Assembly (NCBI RefSeq): GCF_012971745.1
Contig: NZ_CP048834.1
Span: 124,001-188,000, forward strand
Source: Starkeya sp. ORNL1
GTDB taxonomy: Bacteria > Pseudomonadota > Alphaproteobacteria > Rhizobiales > Xanthobacteraceae
DNA: 64,000 bases
Reading direction: 5' to 3'
Within the stretch, counting starts at the first letter, position 1; every line of letters starts with the position of its first letter. The notes beneath the pieces were generated by a model. The model did not search any database. It was not told the origin of the DNA and saw only the letters and a list, made by a program, of their open reading frames with translations. Position numbers and translations under genes: made by a program. Shown here in pieces: positions 38,258 to 46,348 of the stretch.

Positions 38258-39343
38258 TCAGAGCTTGACCTGATATTTCGACGCCAGCCAACCTTTCAGC
38301 CAGGAGAACGTCTCGTCGTCCAGCGTGACGGCTCCCTTCAGCGCACGCCCGGCAGCGGTGCCGAGGGCCTGGGGGTAGGGGCCGACAATGTCGTCTGCCT
38401 GCTTCTTGTATTGCGGGTTGTTGAACTCGGCGACGACGGCCTTGATCGCTTCATTGTAGGTGTCGACGATCTCCTTCGGCGTACCGGCCGGCAGGGCCAG
38501 GGCCTTCGCCGCCATGACGTTCAGGTCGAACATCGCCAGCCACGCCTTGAAGGGTGGTCCCTCCGGATCCTTCCCATAGAGCGAGTGGTACACCTCGATA
38601 TAGGTCGGAAGAGTGGGCACGACCGGATCGCGCAGGATCTTGCCGCTGTCATCGGCGACGCCGAAGGTGAAGAGCGGCACCGCCTCGCCGGACTCGACCA
38701 TCGGCAGCACCTGGACCTGATAGCCGGCGGTGGTCTCCCAATTGATGTTGAATTCGCCGCGCTCAAAGCCGGGCCTGACCTCGCCCCGATTCAGGCCGAA
38801 CACCGGATTGACGGTCATGCCAAGGCTGTCGAGGCTCAATAGCACCCGCATGTCGCCGCCAGTCGCATTGTTGGCGCCCATTACGAGCTTTTCGCCGCGC
38901 AGCTTGGCGATGTCGTCGGGCTTCTTGGCGCTGAGCGACTTGCTCGAATACACCACCGTGCCCTGCGGCGAACTGATGATGGGAATCCAGTCCTCGAGCT
39001 TGAATTGCACGCGCTTGTCACGGAACACGTAGTTCGTCGTTATCGAGGTGCCGATGGCAATGAGGGAGAGGCCATCCGGCCGCGCGCGCTTCTGGAACTG
39101 ATTGCCGCCGGCGATCGAACCGGCCCCGGGAACATTGTTGATGATGATGGTCGGCTTGCCCGGAAGCTTTTCGCTCAGCAGCGGGCCGAGGAAGCGGGCA
39201 TAGATGTCGGTGCCGCCACCGGGTTCGGTGGGCACCAGGATCTCGATGCGCTGACCGCTAAAGTCCACAGCGGACGCCGCCGATGCAGATGCGATCAACG
39301 CTCCGCACATCAGCGGTATTGAAAGAAATTTCGTGATGTTCAT
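38258..39343 (-). CDS. Tripartite tricarboxylate (TTT) transporter binding protein, copy 1
   Basis: 361 residues. The signal peptide is about 1-25 (ending ASA). The Bug/TctC fold starts IEILVPTEPGGGTDIYARFL and continues KPTIIINNVPGAGSIAGGNQF, both family hallmarks. The protein aligns without gaps from the N-terminus to the C-terminus with the product of 46349-47434 and is identical at most positions. It is the first gene of an operon with the orphan molybdopterin hydroxylase. A TGGATCCA promoter lies about 230 bases upstream, leaving a long leader. Confidence 0.9.
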   Translation of the reverse strand: MNITKFLSIPLMCGALIASASAASAVDFSGQRIEILVPTEPGGGTDIYARFLGPLLSEKLPGKPTIIINNVPGAGSIAGGNQFQKRARPDGLSLIAIGTSITTNYVFRDKRVQFKLEDWIPIISSPQGTVVYSSKSLSAKKPDDIAKLRGEKLVMGANNATGGDMRVLLSLDSLGMTVNPVFGLNRGEVRPGFERGEFNINWETTAGYQVQVLPMVESGEAVPLFTFGVADDSGKILRDPVVPTLPTYIEVYHSLYGKDPEGPPFKAWLAMFDLNVMAAKALALPAGTPKEIVDTYNEAIKAVVAEFNNPQYKKQADDIVGPYPQALGTAAGRALKGAVTLDDETFSWLKGWLASKYQVKL

Positions 39344-39571
39344 TCTGTCCTCCTTCTAGAATTTATTGTTTCTTATTTGATCGGTGCTTCCGGGATTTCG
39401 AGATTGATCGAATATCTTTGCCGGAGCACTGAGCTGCACGAAGCTGTTTGCCCGCCTGTCGGTTGGCCGGCACGACTAGTCGATGTTGGCGCAACGACCG
39501 TCGAGCATGGGTGTTCGATCACGCTTGGGTGGGGCTGAGACTCGGATCTGGCAATCCACTAGCGCGTCCAG

Positions 39572-39608
39572 TTGGATCCAAGATTATGCGAGTAAATCCC
39601 AATGTCAA
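39572..39608 (-). promoter_or_regulatory. TGGATCCA-type promoter/operator of tctC copy 1
   Basis: On the minus strand TTGACA (39608-39603), a 16-base spacer and TAATCT (39586-39581) are followed directly by the palindrome TTGGATCCAA (39581-39572). It is one of four promoters in the cluster with this layout. The remaining 39344-39571 forms a leader of about 230 bases with no evident gene. Confidence 0.65.
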
Positions 39609-39791
39609 GCTTGGCCGAACCTGCCCCAGTGCTGGCGTCGCGAAAAGAATGCTGGTGCCAGGCCGCTCATCGACGCACTTGAGCGCTCCAATTTCTCCAT
39701 CTCGGCGATGGGGAAACTGGAGGAGGGCATGGTCGGGAAGGGCGGCTGGTCGATTGATATTCGGCACGTGCCGGCAATCGCCGCCGTCTTC

Positions 39792-40553
39792 CTACGCCGG
39801 CAGAGAAGGTTTCCGGCGGGAACGCTGCGAAGACATCTCCTCGACGATGTCGCCGCGCGTCTCCGAGCGAATGAGTTGCCGGCGCATTGCCAGCGTCTTG
39901 CGTCGGTGCTCCCGGGCAAGCTGTTCAGCCTTGTCGCCGTCGCGCGCCTTCAGTGCCTCGTAAAGTGCGCGGTGCTCGTGCAGGGCATCCGCCATCCGGC
40001 CGGCCGTATAGAGCGTGCTGGTATTGAACCGGCGAATGTTCTCCTGAAGATCCTGCAGCATCGCGGAAAGCCGCTTGTTACGGCTTGCCTGATGCACCAG
40101 GGAGTGGAACTCGCCGGCGAGCTGCCGGAACACGTCCGCTTTTCCCCGCTCGCTGGCGAATTCCATATCCTCGATGAATTCGCCCATGCGGGCGAGGTCC
40201 GAGGCCGACACGCTATCGGCGGCAAGCCGGGCTGCGGCGCCTTCCAGCAACTCGCGAATGAAAAAGACCTCCTCGAGATCCTTCTCGCTGTATTCGCGAA
40301 CGACCAGCCCCTTGCTGCCCGAGGCGGGGGAGACGTGGCCCTCCGCCTCAAGCTTGCGTAGCGCTTCGCGAACCGGGGTCCGGCTCACGCCCAGCTGAGT
40401 GGCGAGTTCGTCGCTCAGCAGGCGCTTACCGGGGCGCAGTACACCCTCGATGATGCAGTGCCGCAACGCTGCGCACACGGCGTCCGCCGTCGTCGCCTCA
40501 TTGCTGAACCGCGCAAGGATGTTCTGCATGTCCGTCGTTTCGGTCATCCCCAA
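39792..40553 (-). CDS. GntR/FCD-family transcriptional regulator of the TTT cluster
   Basis: 253 residues. Winged HTH at about 20-85: LRPGKRLLSDELATQLGVSRTPVREALRKLEAEGHV. The FCD domain (about 95-235) has the acidic/His metal set, including ARMGEFIEDM and GEFHSLVHQASRN. It lies 31 bases downstream of the UGSC-like gene and is probably cotranscribed with it, so it would be controlled by the TGGATCCA promoter at 42212-42249. It is the best candidate to bind all four TGGATCCA sites (inference from location). Confidence 0.87.
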   Translation of the reverse strand: MGMTETTDMQNILARFSNEATTADAVCAALRHCIIEGVLRPGKRLLSDELATQLGVSRTPVREALRKLEAEGHVSPASGSKGLVVREYSEKDLEEVFFIRELLEGAAARLAADSVSASDLARMGEFIEDMEFASERGKADVFRQLAGEFHSLVHQASRNKRLSAMLQDLQENIRRFNTSTLYTAGRMADALHEHRALYEALKARDGDKAEQLAREHRRKTLAMRRQLIRSETRGDIVEEMSSQRSRRKPSLPA

Positions 40554-40584
40554 TTCCCATTAGCCCATCGGCGGCGTCCATCAG

Positions 40585-42183
40585 CTAAGTAGCGGATTTA
40601 CGGCCTGATATATCGCGTGTGACCATACCATGGCTGAAACCGGTGGGAACGAAAAGCGAGTGGATGCCCGCGCCGCCGGCTACCACGATGTGGACATCTT
40701 CCGCACGGTCCGCAACCCCGATATGGCTGTGGTCGCCCACCGTCTCGAACCAGCGCGAGCGGCGATGGTGAAGGCCCTTTACCGAGCGTTCGGCGAAGCG
40801 CGAGAGCGGGATGCGCGCGCGCTCGAAGATCATCTGGCGAATGATGGCCTTGGTGAAGCCGTCGCGCGCCAGGGTCGAGGCATGCTCGGGGCTGATGATC
40901 AGCAGCGGGCCGCTCGGGAACAGGATGTTGTTGTGCCCGAGGCCGGTCATCGCACCGATGAAGTGTTCCATGATCTCGGCGCCGTTTTCGCAGCCATAGG
41001 TGAACACGTTCTGCGGCGCCGAGGCGCCGATCAGGGTAACGGTGCTGTCATCACGGCTGAAGCCGGCTTCGACATGGAGCGGATCCCAGGGGCTGTCGGC
41101 CTCGGCTTCGGCAATGCAAGTCGTGAACTTGCCCGCCTGGCCGTGGGTCGACATGTCGGTGATACCAGGATAATCGCCGCCGACATTGCGCAGGATGAGT
41201 TGCAGGGCGCGGCCGATCGAGGCGTTGGCGCGATTGCCCTGTCCGAGGACGTTGCTGCGGGCATTGATGCCGAGTTCGTCGACCACGGGGCCATTGACGA
41301 TGATCATCGGCGCGGTGGTGTTGGTCGCCGTCTGGATGGCGTAGAGCTGGAACTTGTTCTCGAGCGCCGCTTCGAGCGCGGCGAGCACGACCGGGAAATA
41401 TGCCGGCTTGCATCCGGCCATCACGGCATTCACGGCCAGCTTCTCGATGCTTGCCGTCTTCATGCCCGGCGGGATCGGGCCGACCAACTCACGCGGGTCG
41501 CGGTTCACGCCCGCCAGCATGGCAGCCACTTTCTCGGAGGTGGGGATCACCACCGGCAGGCCATCGGTCCAGCCGCGTTCGAAGAACATTTCCTGATCGT
41601 CTTCATGCGCCGCTGCCGCGGCCTTCGCGGTCTCGGCCTGCGGGTCGGCGTGCATGCCGTCGACGGTCAGCCGGTCCACGAGGTCGGGCACCGCCGCGGC
41701 GGCACGATTATTGACCTCGAACTGGCGTGCGGTGTGCATCGGATGCGGAATGGCCACGACGTGAAGGTTCGGCAGGCCGCGGCCGCCGGCCTGCGACTTG
41801 GCTGCTTCGACGAAGGCGGTGCTGAACACCGTCACCGTCGGGATGCCTTTGGTCTCGAGTTCGACGGCGTCTGCCACGGTGATCGAGGTCGAGGTGCCGC
41901 AGTCGCCGAAGCACTGAATGACACCATCGCAGGCAGCCAGTGCCTCGAAGTCGGCCGGCTTCAGGCGATCCTTCGGAGCCAGCTTGCGGATGCTCGGGCC
42001 CTCGATGATGCCGTACTCGGCCACAAGGTTCTTGCGAACTTCCACCAAGAAGCGGTCGGCGTTCAGCTTGCTGTTGTCGACGAAGCCAATTCGCTTGCCA
42101 GCGAGGGTGCCGAGACGGCTGGCCAGCTTGCCGATCTGCACCGGCTCGCTGGCAATGGGGGTCAGTTCGGAGGCCATGCTCAT
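40585..42183 (-). CDS. UGSC-type cysteine-motif protein with C-terminal extension
   Basis: 532 residues. The N-terminal domain (about 1-175) contains GKRIGFVDNSKLNADRFL and the motif QCFGDCGTSTS, which corresponds to the UGSC motif (selenocysteine or Cys-Gly-Asp/Ser-Cys) of the UGSC-like family. A second domain of about 340 residues follows from EMFFERGWTDGLPVVIPT, with conserved-looking segments AVNAVMAGCKPAYFPVVLAAL and LGQGNRANASIGRALQLILRNVGG. The family has no settled biochemical role; the paired cysteines point to thiol or redox chemistry. Start ATG 42183 has TAGGAG upstream and a TGGATCCA promoter 30 bases away. Confidence 0.72.
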   Translation of the reverse strand: MSMASELTPIASEPVQIGKLASRLGTLAGKRIGFVDNSKLNADRFLVEVRKNLVAEYGIIEGPSIRKLAPKDRLKPADFEALAACDGVIQCFGDCGTSTSITVADAVELETKGIPTVTVFSTAFVEAAKSQAGGRGLPNLHVVAIPHPMHTARQFEVNNRAAAAVPDLVDRLTVDGMHADPQAETAKAAAAAHEDDQEMFFERGWTDGLPVVIPTSEKVAAMLAGVNRDPRELVGPIPPGMKTASIEKLAVNAVMAGCKPAYFPVVLAALEAALENKFQLYAIQTATNTTAPMIIVNGPVVDELGINARSNVLGQGNRANASIGRALQLILRNVGGDYPGITDMSTHGQAGKFTTCIAEAEADSPWDPLHVEAGFSRDDSTVTLIGASAPQNVFTYGCENGAEIMEHFIGAMTGLGHNNILFPSGPLLIISPEHASTLARDGFTKAIIRQMIFERARIPLSRFAERSVKGLHHRRSRWFETVGDHSHIGVADRAEDVHIVVAGGAGIHSLFVPTGFSHGMVTRDISGRKSAT

Positions 42184-42211
42184 GTCTGCTAACTCCTATC
42201 GGTGGATCATT

Positions 42212-42249
42212 CTGGATCCAGAAATATCCGAGTAAGTCCCTTGTGGCAA
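42212..42249 (-). promoter_or_regulatory. TGGATCCA-type promoter/operator of the UGSC-like gene
   Basis: On the minus strand TTGCCA (42249-42244), a 17-base spacer, TATTTC (42226-42221), then the palindrome CTGGATCCAG (42221-42212). Same layout as at 39572, 44068 and 44278. Confidence 0.62.
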
Positions 42250-42467
42250 GTCCGTTCCTGTGGGCGAAGTCCGGGGAGGGCGCAAAAACCGGCTATTTGT
42301 CGGCTGCTCGGCGCCGGAACCCGCGGGTCGGCCGAAGGCGTGCTGGATTCGTCCCGGAATCGCCGTCTTCGAACGGCCACCGGCTATCGAGCCCGATGCC
42401 GGCGTGCGGCGGCGCGTGTACAGAAACGCCGCCGCACGTCCCGTGCCTGGTTGGCGCGGCCAAGCGC

Positions 42468-43817
42468 TCAGGCTTGGAGTGCCTTCATCAAGGGGCGAAT
42501 GCTTTCGGCCGTCGTGAGCTGATCGCAGAACGTCTTCAACTGCGCGCTTCGGTCTTCGCCGAACATGGGTGTGACGAGCCCGCGGAACTTGTCCTCGAGC
42601 GCCGCCCGGTCCAGCGGCTGATGCCACACATCCTCATTGAAGACTCGTCCGTCCCGCGTGCGCACGATGACGATGGCGTGGCGGCCCTGGTTCATGCCGG
42701 TCCAGTCCTCGCGCCCGACAAACTTGATGCGGGACTGCATGGTCTTGATCGTGGCCTCGACAGCCTCGATAGGGCCGTGGAGGAAATAGAAATCCAGCTT
42801 GCCGGTCGCGACGGCGATGGCACTGACCTTCTCCGCGGAAATGGACGCATGCCGCGTGGTCGGAACCCTGTGGATCCCGCGCTTCGGCACGTGGATCTCG
42901 ATCTCGTCCACGTCATCCGGCGTGATCGCGTTTTCCTGGATGATCTTGAACAGGCCCTGGAGGTACGCCTGGTTCGGCGTTCCGGCCGAGTAGCGCTTAT
43001 GCATCACATCCATGATGGAGTAATACTCGCCGAGCTTCTCCAGCATGTCCTTGCCGACGTCGGGCTTGTCGAGATACGCGTCGAACAGGCCGCGCGTGTT
43101 GTCGAGGACGTCGAGCGGGGCAAAGCATCCCTGGCGGGCCAGCAGGGCGGCGGTCACGCCGTTGCGATTGGCTGCGGCGACCTGGAAGGTCTTGCCCATG
43201 TGATTGGGGTCGGTGGTCATGTTGTCGGGGCCAGCCGCCTGGTAGGTGGCAAGACAAAGCGCGACCTGCACTGCCTGTCGGTCGAGGCCGAACAGCAACG
43301 CCGCCGTCACCGCCGAGGAAATATTCGCGGCAATCGCCGTGTGATAGAACCGGCGAGCGACATAGTCGCGATCGCGGTAGAAAATCGTCATCAAGCGGCC
43401 GCCAATCTCGTAGCCGAGTGCGACGGCGCGCAGCACGTCCTTGCCGCTCGAATTCAGCCATTCACCCACGGCGAGCGCCGTCGGAACCGGGCCGGCGGCC
43501 ACGTGGCCGCCAACCGAGGTGGTGTGCACCGGATCGACCTCATTGCCGTGCGCCATGCCGCCATTGGCCATCGCGGCATTAACCAGCGACGCCTGCTGCC
43601 TGTGTCCGATTATGGTGCATTCCGGGCGGCTGCCCTGCTGATCGACGAGTTCGACGACCGCCCTGACCTCGGGGAGGGTGGAGCAGGCGACCATGCCCCC
43701 TATGGAGTCGTAGACGACGTCGATCGTCTTGGCGACGACCTCCTGTGGCAGGCTGTCGAAGCTTTGTTCGCACAGCCACTTCGCCAGGCTTTCCGTTACA
43801 AACGCGCCCTCAGTCAT
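42468..43817 (-). CDS. MmgE/PrpD-family protein
   Basis: 449 residues. Family motifs: VYDSIGGMVACS near the N-terminus, NAAMANGGMAHGNEVDPVHTTSVGGHVAAG (the substrate-pocket region), AVALGYEIGGRL, and MGKTFQVAAANRNGVTAALLA. The family includes 2-methylcitrate dehydratase, cis-aconitate decarboxylase and iminodisuccinate epimerase, so an unsaturated or hydroxylated di- or tricarboxylate is the likely substrate type, which suits the TTT transporter beside it. It has its own TGGATCCA promoter about 250 bases upstream. Confidence 0.87.
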   Translation of the reverse strand: MTEGAFVTESLAKWLCEQSFDSLPQEVVAKTIDVVYDSIGGMVACSTLPEVRAVVELVDQQGSRPECTIIGHRQQASLVNAAMANGGMAHGNEVDPVHTTSVGGHVAAGPVPTALAVGEWLNSSGKDVLRAVALGYEIGGRLMTIFYRDRDYVARRFYHTAIAANISSAVTAALLFGLDRQAVQVALCLATYQAAGPDNMTTDPNHMGKTFQVAAANRNGVTAALLARQGCFAPLDVLDNTRGLFDAYLDKPDVGKDMLEKLGEYYSIMDVMHKRYSAGTPNQAYLQGLFKIIQENAITPDDVDEIEIHVPKRGIHRVPTTRHASISAEKVSAIAVATGKLDFYFLHGPIEAVEATIKTMQSRIKFVGREDWTGMNQGRHAIVIVRTRDGRVFNEDVWHQPLDRAALEDKFRGLVTPMFGEDRSAQLKTFCDQLTTAESIRPLMKALQA

Positions 43818-44067
43818 CGTCTCATGATCTCCCGAAATTTCTTATGATCGAGCCGTAAAATCGTATTTGTTGGTCGGTCTGCCGGCTCGTCGCGCCCGCG
43901 CGTAGGCACCAGCCGACGAGCGTTCCGCCGCCGACCGAGCCGTCGACGTGCTAGCTTTCCGAGGTAGGGGAGCGTGTTGGGCGCGCTTCTCTCACGAAGG
44001 CGGAGGGCGCCTGATTACAACATTTCCTCCAGGGCGGCGTTCGAGCCAACCAAGTCCGGGCATTTCC

Positions 44068-44104
44068 TTGGATCCAGAATGATCCTTACAAATCCGCTTG
44101 TCAA
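44068..44104 (-). promoter_or_regulatory. TGGATCCA-type promoter/operator of the MmgE/PrpD gene
   Basis: On the minus strand TTGACA (44104-44099), a 16-17 base spacer, TCATTC or CATTCT, then CTGGATCCAA (44077-44068). It shares flanking bases with the 39572 and 42212 sites beyond the palindrome. Confidence 0.6.
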
Positions 44105-44277
44105 ACGGCGGTTCGCCCGTGCTGGCACGGCCAACAGCTATGACGGACAAGGACGTGTGCAAAATCCAGCGTCTTCAACGAAAATCACATGCAGACAAGC
44201 GATTTTCCGGAACCACGGATCAGCCGCCCCGACGGCAAAAAACATCGTCGGCAACCGTCGTGCACTGTCGGTGTGGG

Positions 44278-44313
44278 TTGACAGCTGGATGTAGTCGGAT
44301 GAATTTGGATCCA
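44278..44313 (+). promoter_or_regulatory. TGGATCCA-type promoter/operator of tctA
   Basis: TTGACA (44278-44283), a 16-base spacer, TGAATT (44300-44305), then TGGATCCA (44306-44313), 26 bases before ATG 44339. Confidence 0.62.
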
Positions 44314-44338
44314 TAAAATAAATATCGGGAAACGCCCA

Positions 44339-46306
44339 ATGGCCATCGTCATACAAGCTCTGCACGAGCTGCTTTCGCTGCATCATTTCTTGTATCTGAT
44401 GGGAGGCATTCTCGTCGGAATGATCGTCGGCGTGCTGCCGGGGATGGGCGGCACCGCCGGCATGGCCCTGCTGCTTCCGTTCGTCTACGGAATGGAGAAG
44501 GAGTCGGCGCTGGCCCTGATGATCGGCATGCTCGCGACGACGGCCACCGGCGATACCTTTCCTTCCATCCTCATGGGCATTCCCGGCGGATCCTCGTCGG
44601 CGACGGTGCTCGACGGGTTCCAGCTGGCGCGAAAGGGACATGCCGCGCGGGCGCTTTCGGCGGCGTTCTCCGCCTCGATGCTCGGCGGCCTGTTCGGTTC
44701 GGTGGTCCTCGTCGGATGCGTCTTCATCGCCCGCCCGCTCATTCTGGCGATCGGCATGGGAGAGCAACTGCTGCTGCTGGTGCTGGCGCTGACCATGGTC
44801 GGCTGCCTTACCGGTGCCAGCCCGATCAAAGGGCTCGCCTCGTGCGGCCTTGGCCTGCTGATCGGTACCGTCGGTAGCGCGCCGGCGACGGGTGAACTGC
44901 GCTTCGCATTCGACACGGTTTATCTGAGCGATGGCATTCCCCTGATCGTGCTTGCGCTCGGCATCTTTGCGATGCCGGAGATCGTCGACCTCATGCGGCA
45001 GCGATCGACCATCGCCGACACGCCGACCCTCGGTAGCGGCTGGCGTGAGGGCGTGGAGGATACGTTCCGGAACTGGTGGCTCGTGTTGCGGGTCTCGGTG
45101 ATCGGAGCCATCGTCGGCGTCCTTCCGGGCGTCGGTGCGTCGACCGCGGACTGGCTGGCCTATGGCCACGTCGTCCAGTCCTCCCGCCAGCGCGACCAGT
45201 TCGGCAAAGGCGACATTCGCGGCGTCATTGCGCCCGAGGCTGCCAATCACGCGGTACGCGGCGGCGATCTGGTGCCGACATTGTTCTTCGGCATTCCCGG
45301 CTCCGGATCCATGGCGCTGCTGCTCGGCGGCTTCATCCTGATCGGCATCGAGCCGGGCGCCCGGATGGTGACCCAGAACCTCGATCTGACCTTCCTGATC
45401 ATCTGGTCGCTCGCAATCGCCAGCATCATCGGCGCGCTGCTCTGCATCATTCTGGCCGGCCCGATCGCCAAGCTGACCCTCGTCAAATATTCCTACCTCG
45501 CGCCCTTCATCACCGTGCTGATGTTCTTCACGGCCTATCAGGCGACCCGGGACTGGGGCGATGTCGTGGCGCTGTTCGCCCTGACCATCGTAGGCTTGCT
45601 GTTGAAGCGCTTCGGCTGGTCGCGGCCCGCTTTGATCGTCGGCTTCGTGCTGTCCTCCGGTCTCGAGGCCAGCATCTACCAGACCGTCCAGGTCTACGGC
45701 TTCACCTTCCTGGCCCGGCCCCAGTCCATCATCATCCTTATCCTGGTCATCGCCTCGCTTGTCCTCGCTTTGAGAGCGATGCGCTCGCGTGCCTCCGCCG
45801 ACGGGACGGCTCGGGAGTTCACGGCGAGCCGCCTTCCGCAGATCCTGTTCTCTACGGTGATGGCGATCGCCGTGGCCTGCGCCATAGTCTCGGTTTCTCA
45901 GGATTCCTACCTGACCCTGGTGTTCCCGCTCGGGGTCGGCGGCCTGACCCTGATCCTGCTGCTGATCGTAATCGCACAGCAGAGCTTCGGCAGTGCGGCC
46001 CACCCGGCGCTCGCCGACGAGAATGCTTACGGTCCCGACGAAGAAAAGCCGATCGCGAGCCAGCTTTTGTACATGTCGTGGTTCTTCGGCTTCATCTGCC
46101 TGATGTGGCTCGTCGGCTTCAGCATCGCCTCGGCGATCTTCGTCGGCGCGTTCATCACCGCGGAATGCCGCGGGCCGATCTGGCGCAATGCCGGCTTTGG
46201 CGCGGCCACGACGGGGGTGCTCTCGATCCTCGCCTTCTTCCTCTATCTGCAATACCCGGCAGGCGTGCTCGAACAATATGTCAGCTTGCCCTGGTGGCTC
46301 CGCTAA
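44339..46306 (+). CDS. TctA-TctB fusion permease of a TTT transporter
   Basis: 655 residues, about 150 more than a standard TctA. The TctA part (about 1-495) carries GGILVGMIVGVLPGMGGTAGMALLLPF and FPSILMGIPGGSSSATVLDGFQLARKGHAARALSAAF, with a dozen or so TM helices. From about residue 510 a second domain of four TM helices follows (ILFSTVMAIAVACAIVSVS, LTLILLLIVIAQQSF, LYMSWFFGFICLMWLVGFSIASAIFVGAFI, GVLSILAFFLYLQYPAG), the layout of TctB. No separate tctB gene is present. Translocates a carboxylate delivered by a TctC protein; tctC copy 2 follows 42 bases later. Confidence 0.88.
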   Translation: MAIVIQALHELLSLHHFLYLMGGILVGMIVGVLPGMGGTAGMALLLPFVYGMEKESALALMIGMLATTATGDTFPSILMGIPGGSSSATVLDGFQLARKGHAARALSAAFSASMLGGLFGSVVLVGCVFIARPLILAIGMGEQLLLLVLALTMVGCLTGASPIKGLASCGLGLLIGTVGSAPATGELRFAFDTVYLSDGIPLIVLALGIFAMPEIVDLMRQRSTIADTPTLGSGWREGVEDTFRNWWLVLRVSVIGAIVGVLPGVGASTADWLAYGHVVQSSRQRDQFGKGDIRGVIAPEAANHAVRGGDLVPTLFFGIPGSGSMALLLGGFILIGIEPGARMVTQNLDLTFLIIWSLAIASIIGALLCIILAGPIAKLTLVKYSYLAPFITVLMFFTAYQATRDWGDVVALFALTIVGLLLKRFGWSRPALIVGFVLSSGLEASIYQTVQVYGFTFLARPQSIIILILVIASLVLALRAMRSRASADGTAREFTASRLPQILFSTVMAIAVACAIVSVSQDSYLTLVFPLGVGGLTLILLLIVIAQQSFGSAAHPALADENAYGPDEEKPIASQLLYMSWFFGFICLMWLVGFSIASAIFVGAFITAECRGPIWRNAGFGAATTGVLSILAFFLYLQYPAGVLEQYVSLPWWLR

Positions 46307-46348
46307 CAGTCTCATTCAACTATAAAAATCCGAACTGGGAGATGAAAC

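Larger units (their letters stand above)
43818..44338. other. Bidirectional control region between mmgE-like and tctA genes
   Basis: 521 bases without a gene. It holds two TGGATCCA promoters facing apart, at 44068-44104 (minus) and 44278-44313 (plus), and a leader of about 250 bases in front of the MmgE gene. Confidence 0.6.

Noticed and set aside
40585-42183. Assignment of the UGSC-like protein as a selenoprotein
   Set aside because: The motif is encoded with Cys codons (CFGDC); there is no in-frame TGA at the usual selenocysteine position.
44138-46315. A 725-residue minus-strand frame
   Set aside because: Antisense to the TctA-TctB fusion gene; composition is Asp/Glu/Arg/His-rich shadow sequence.
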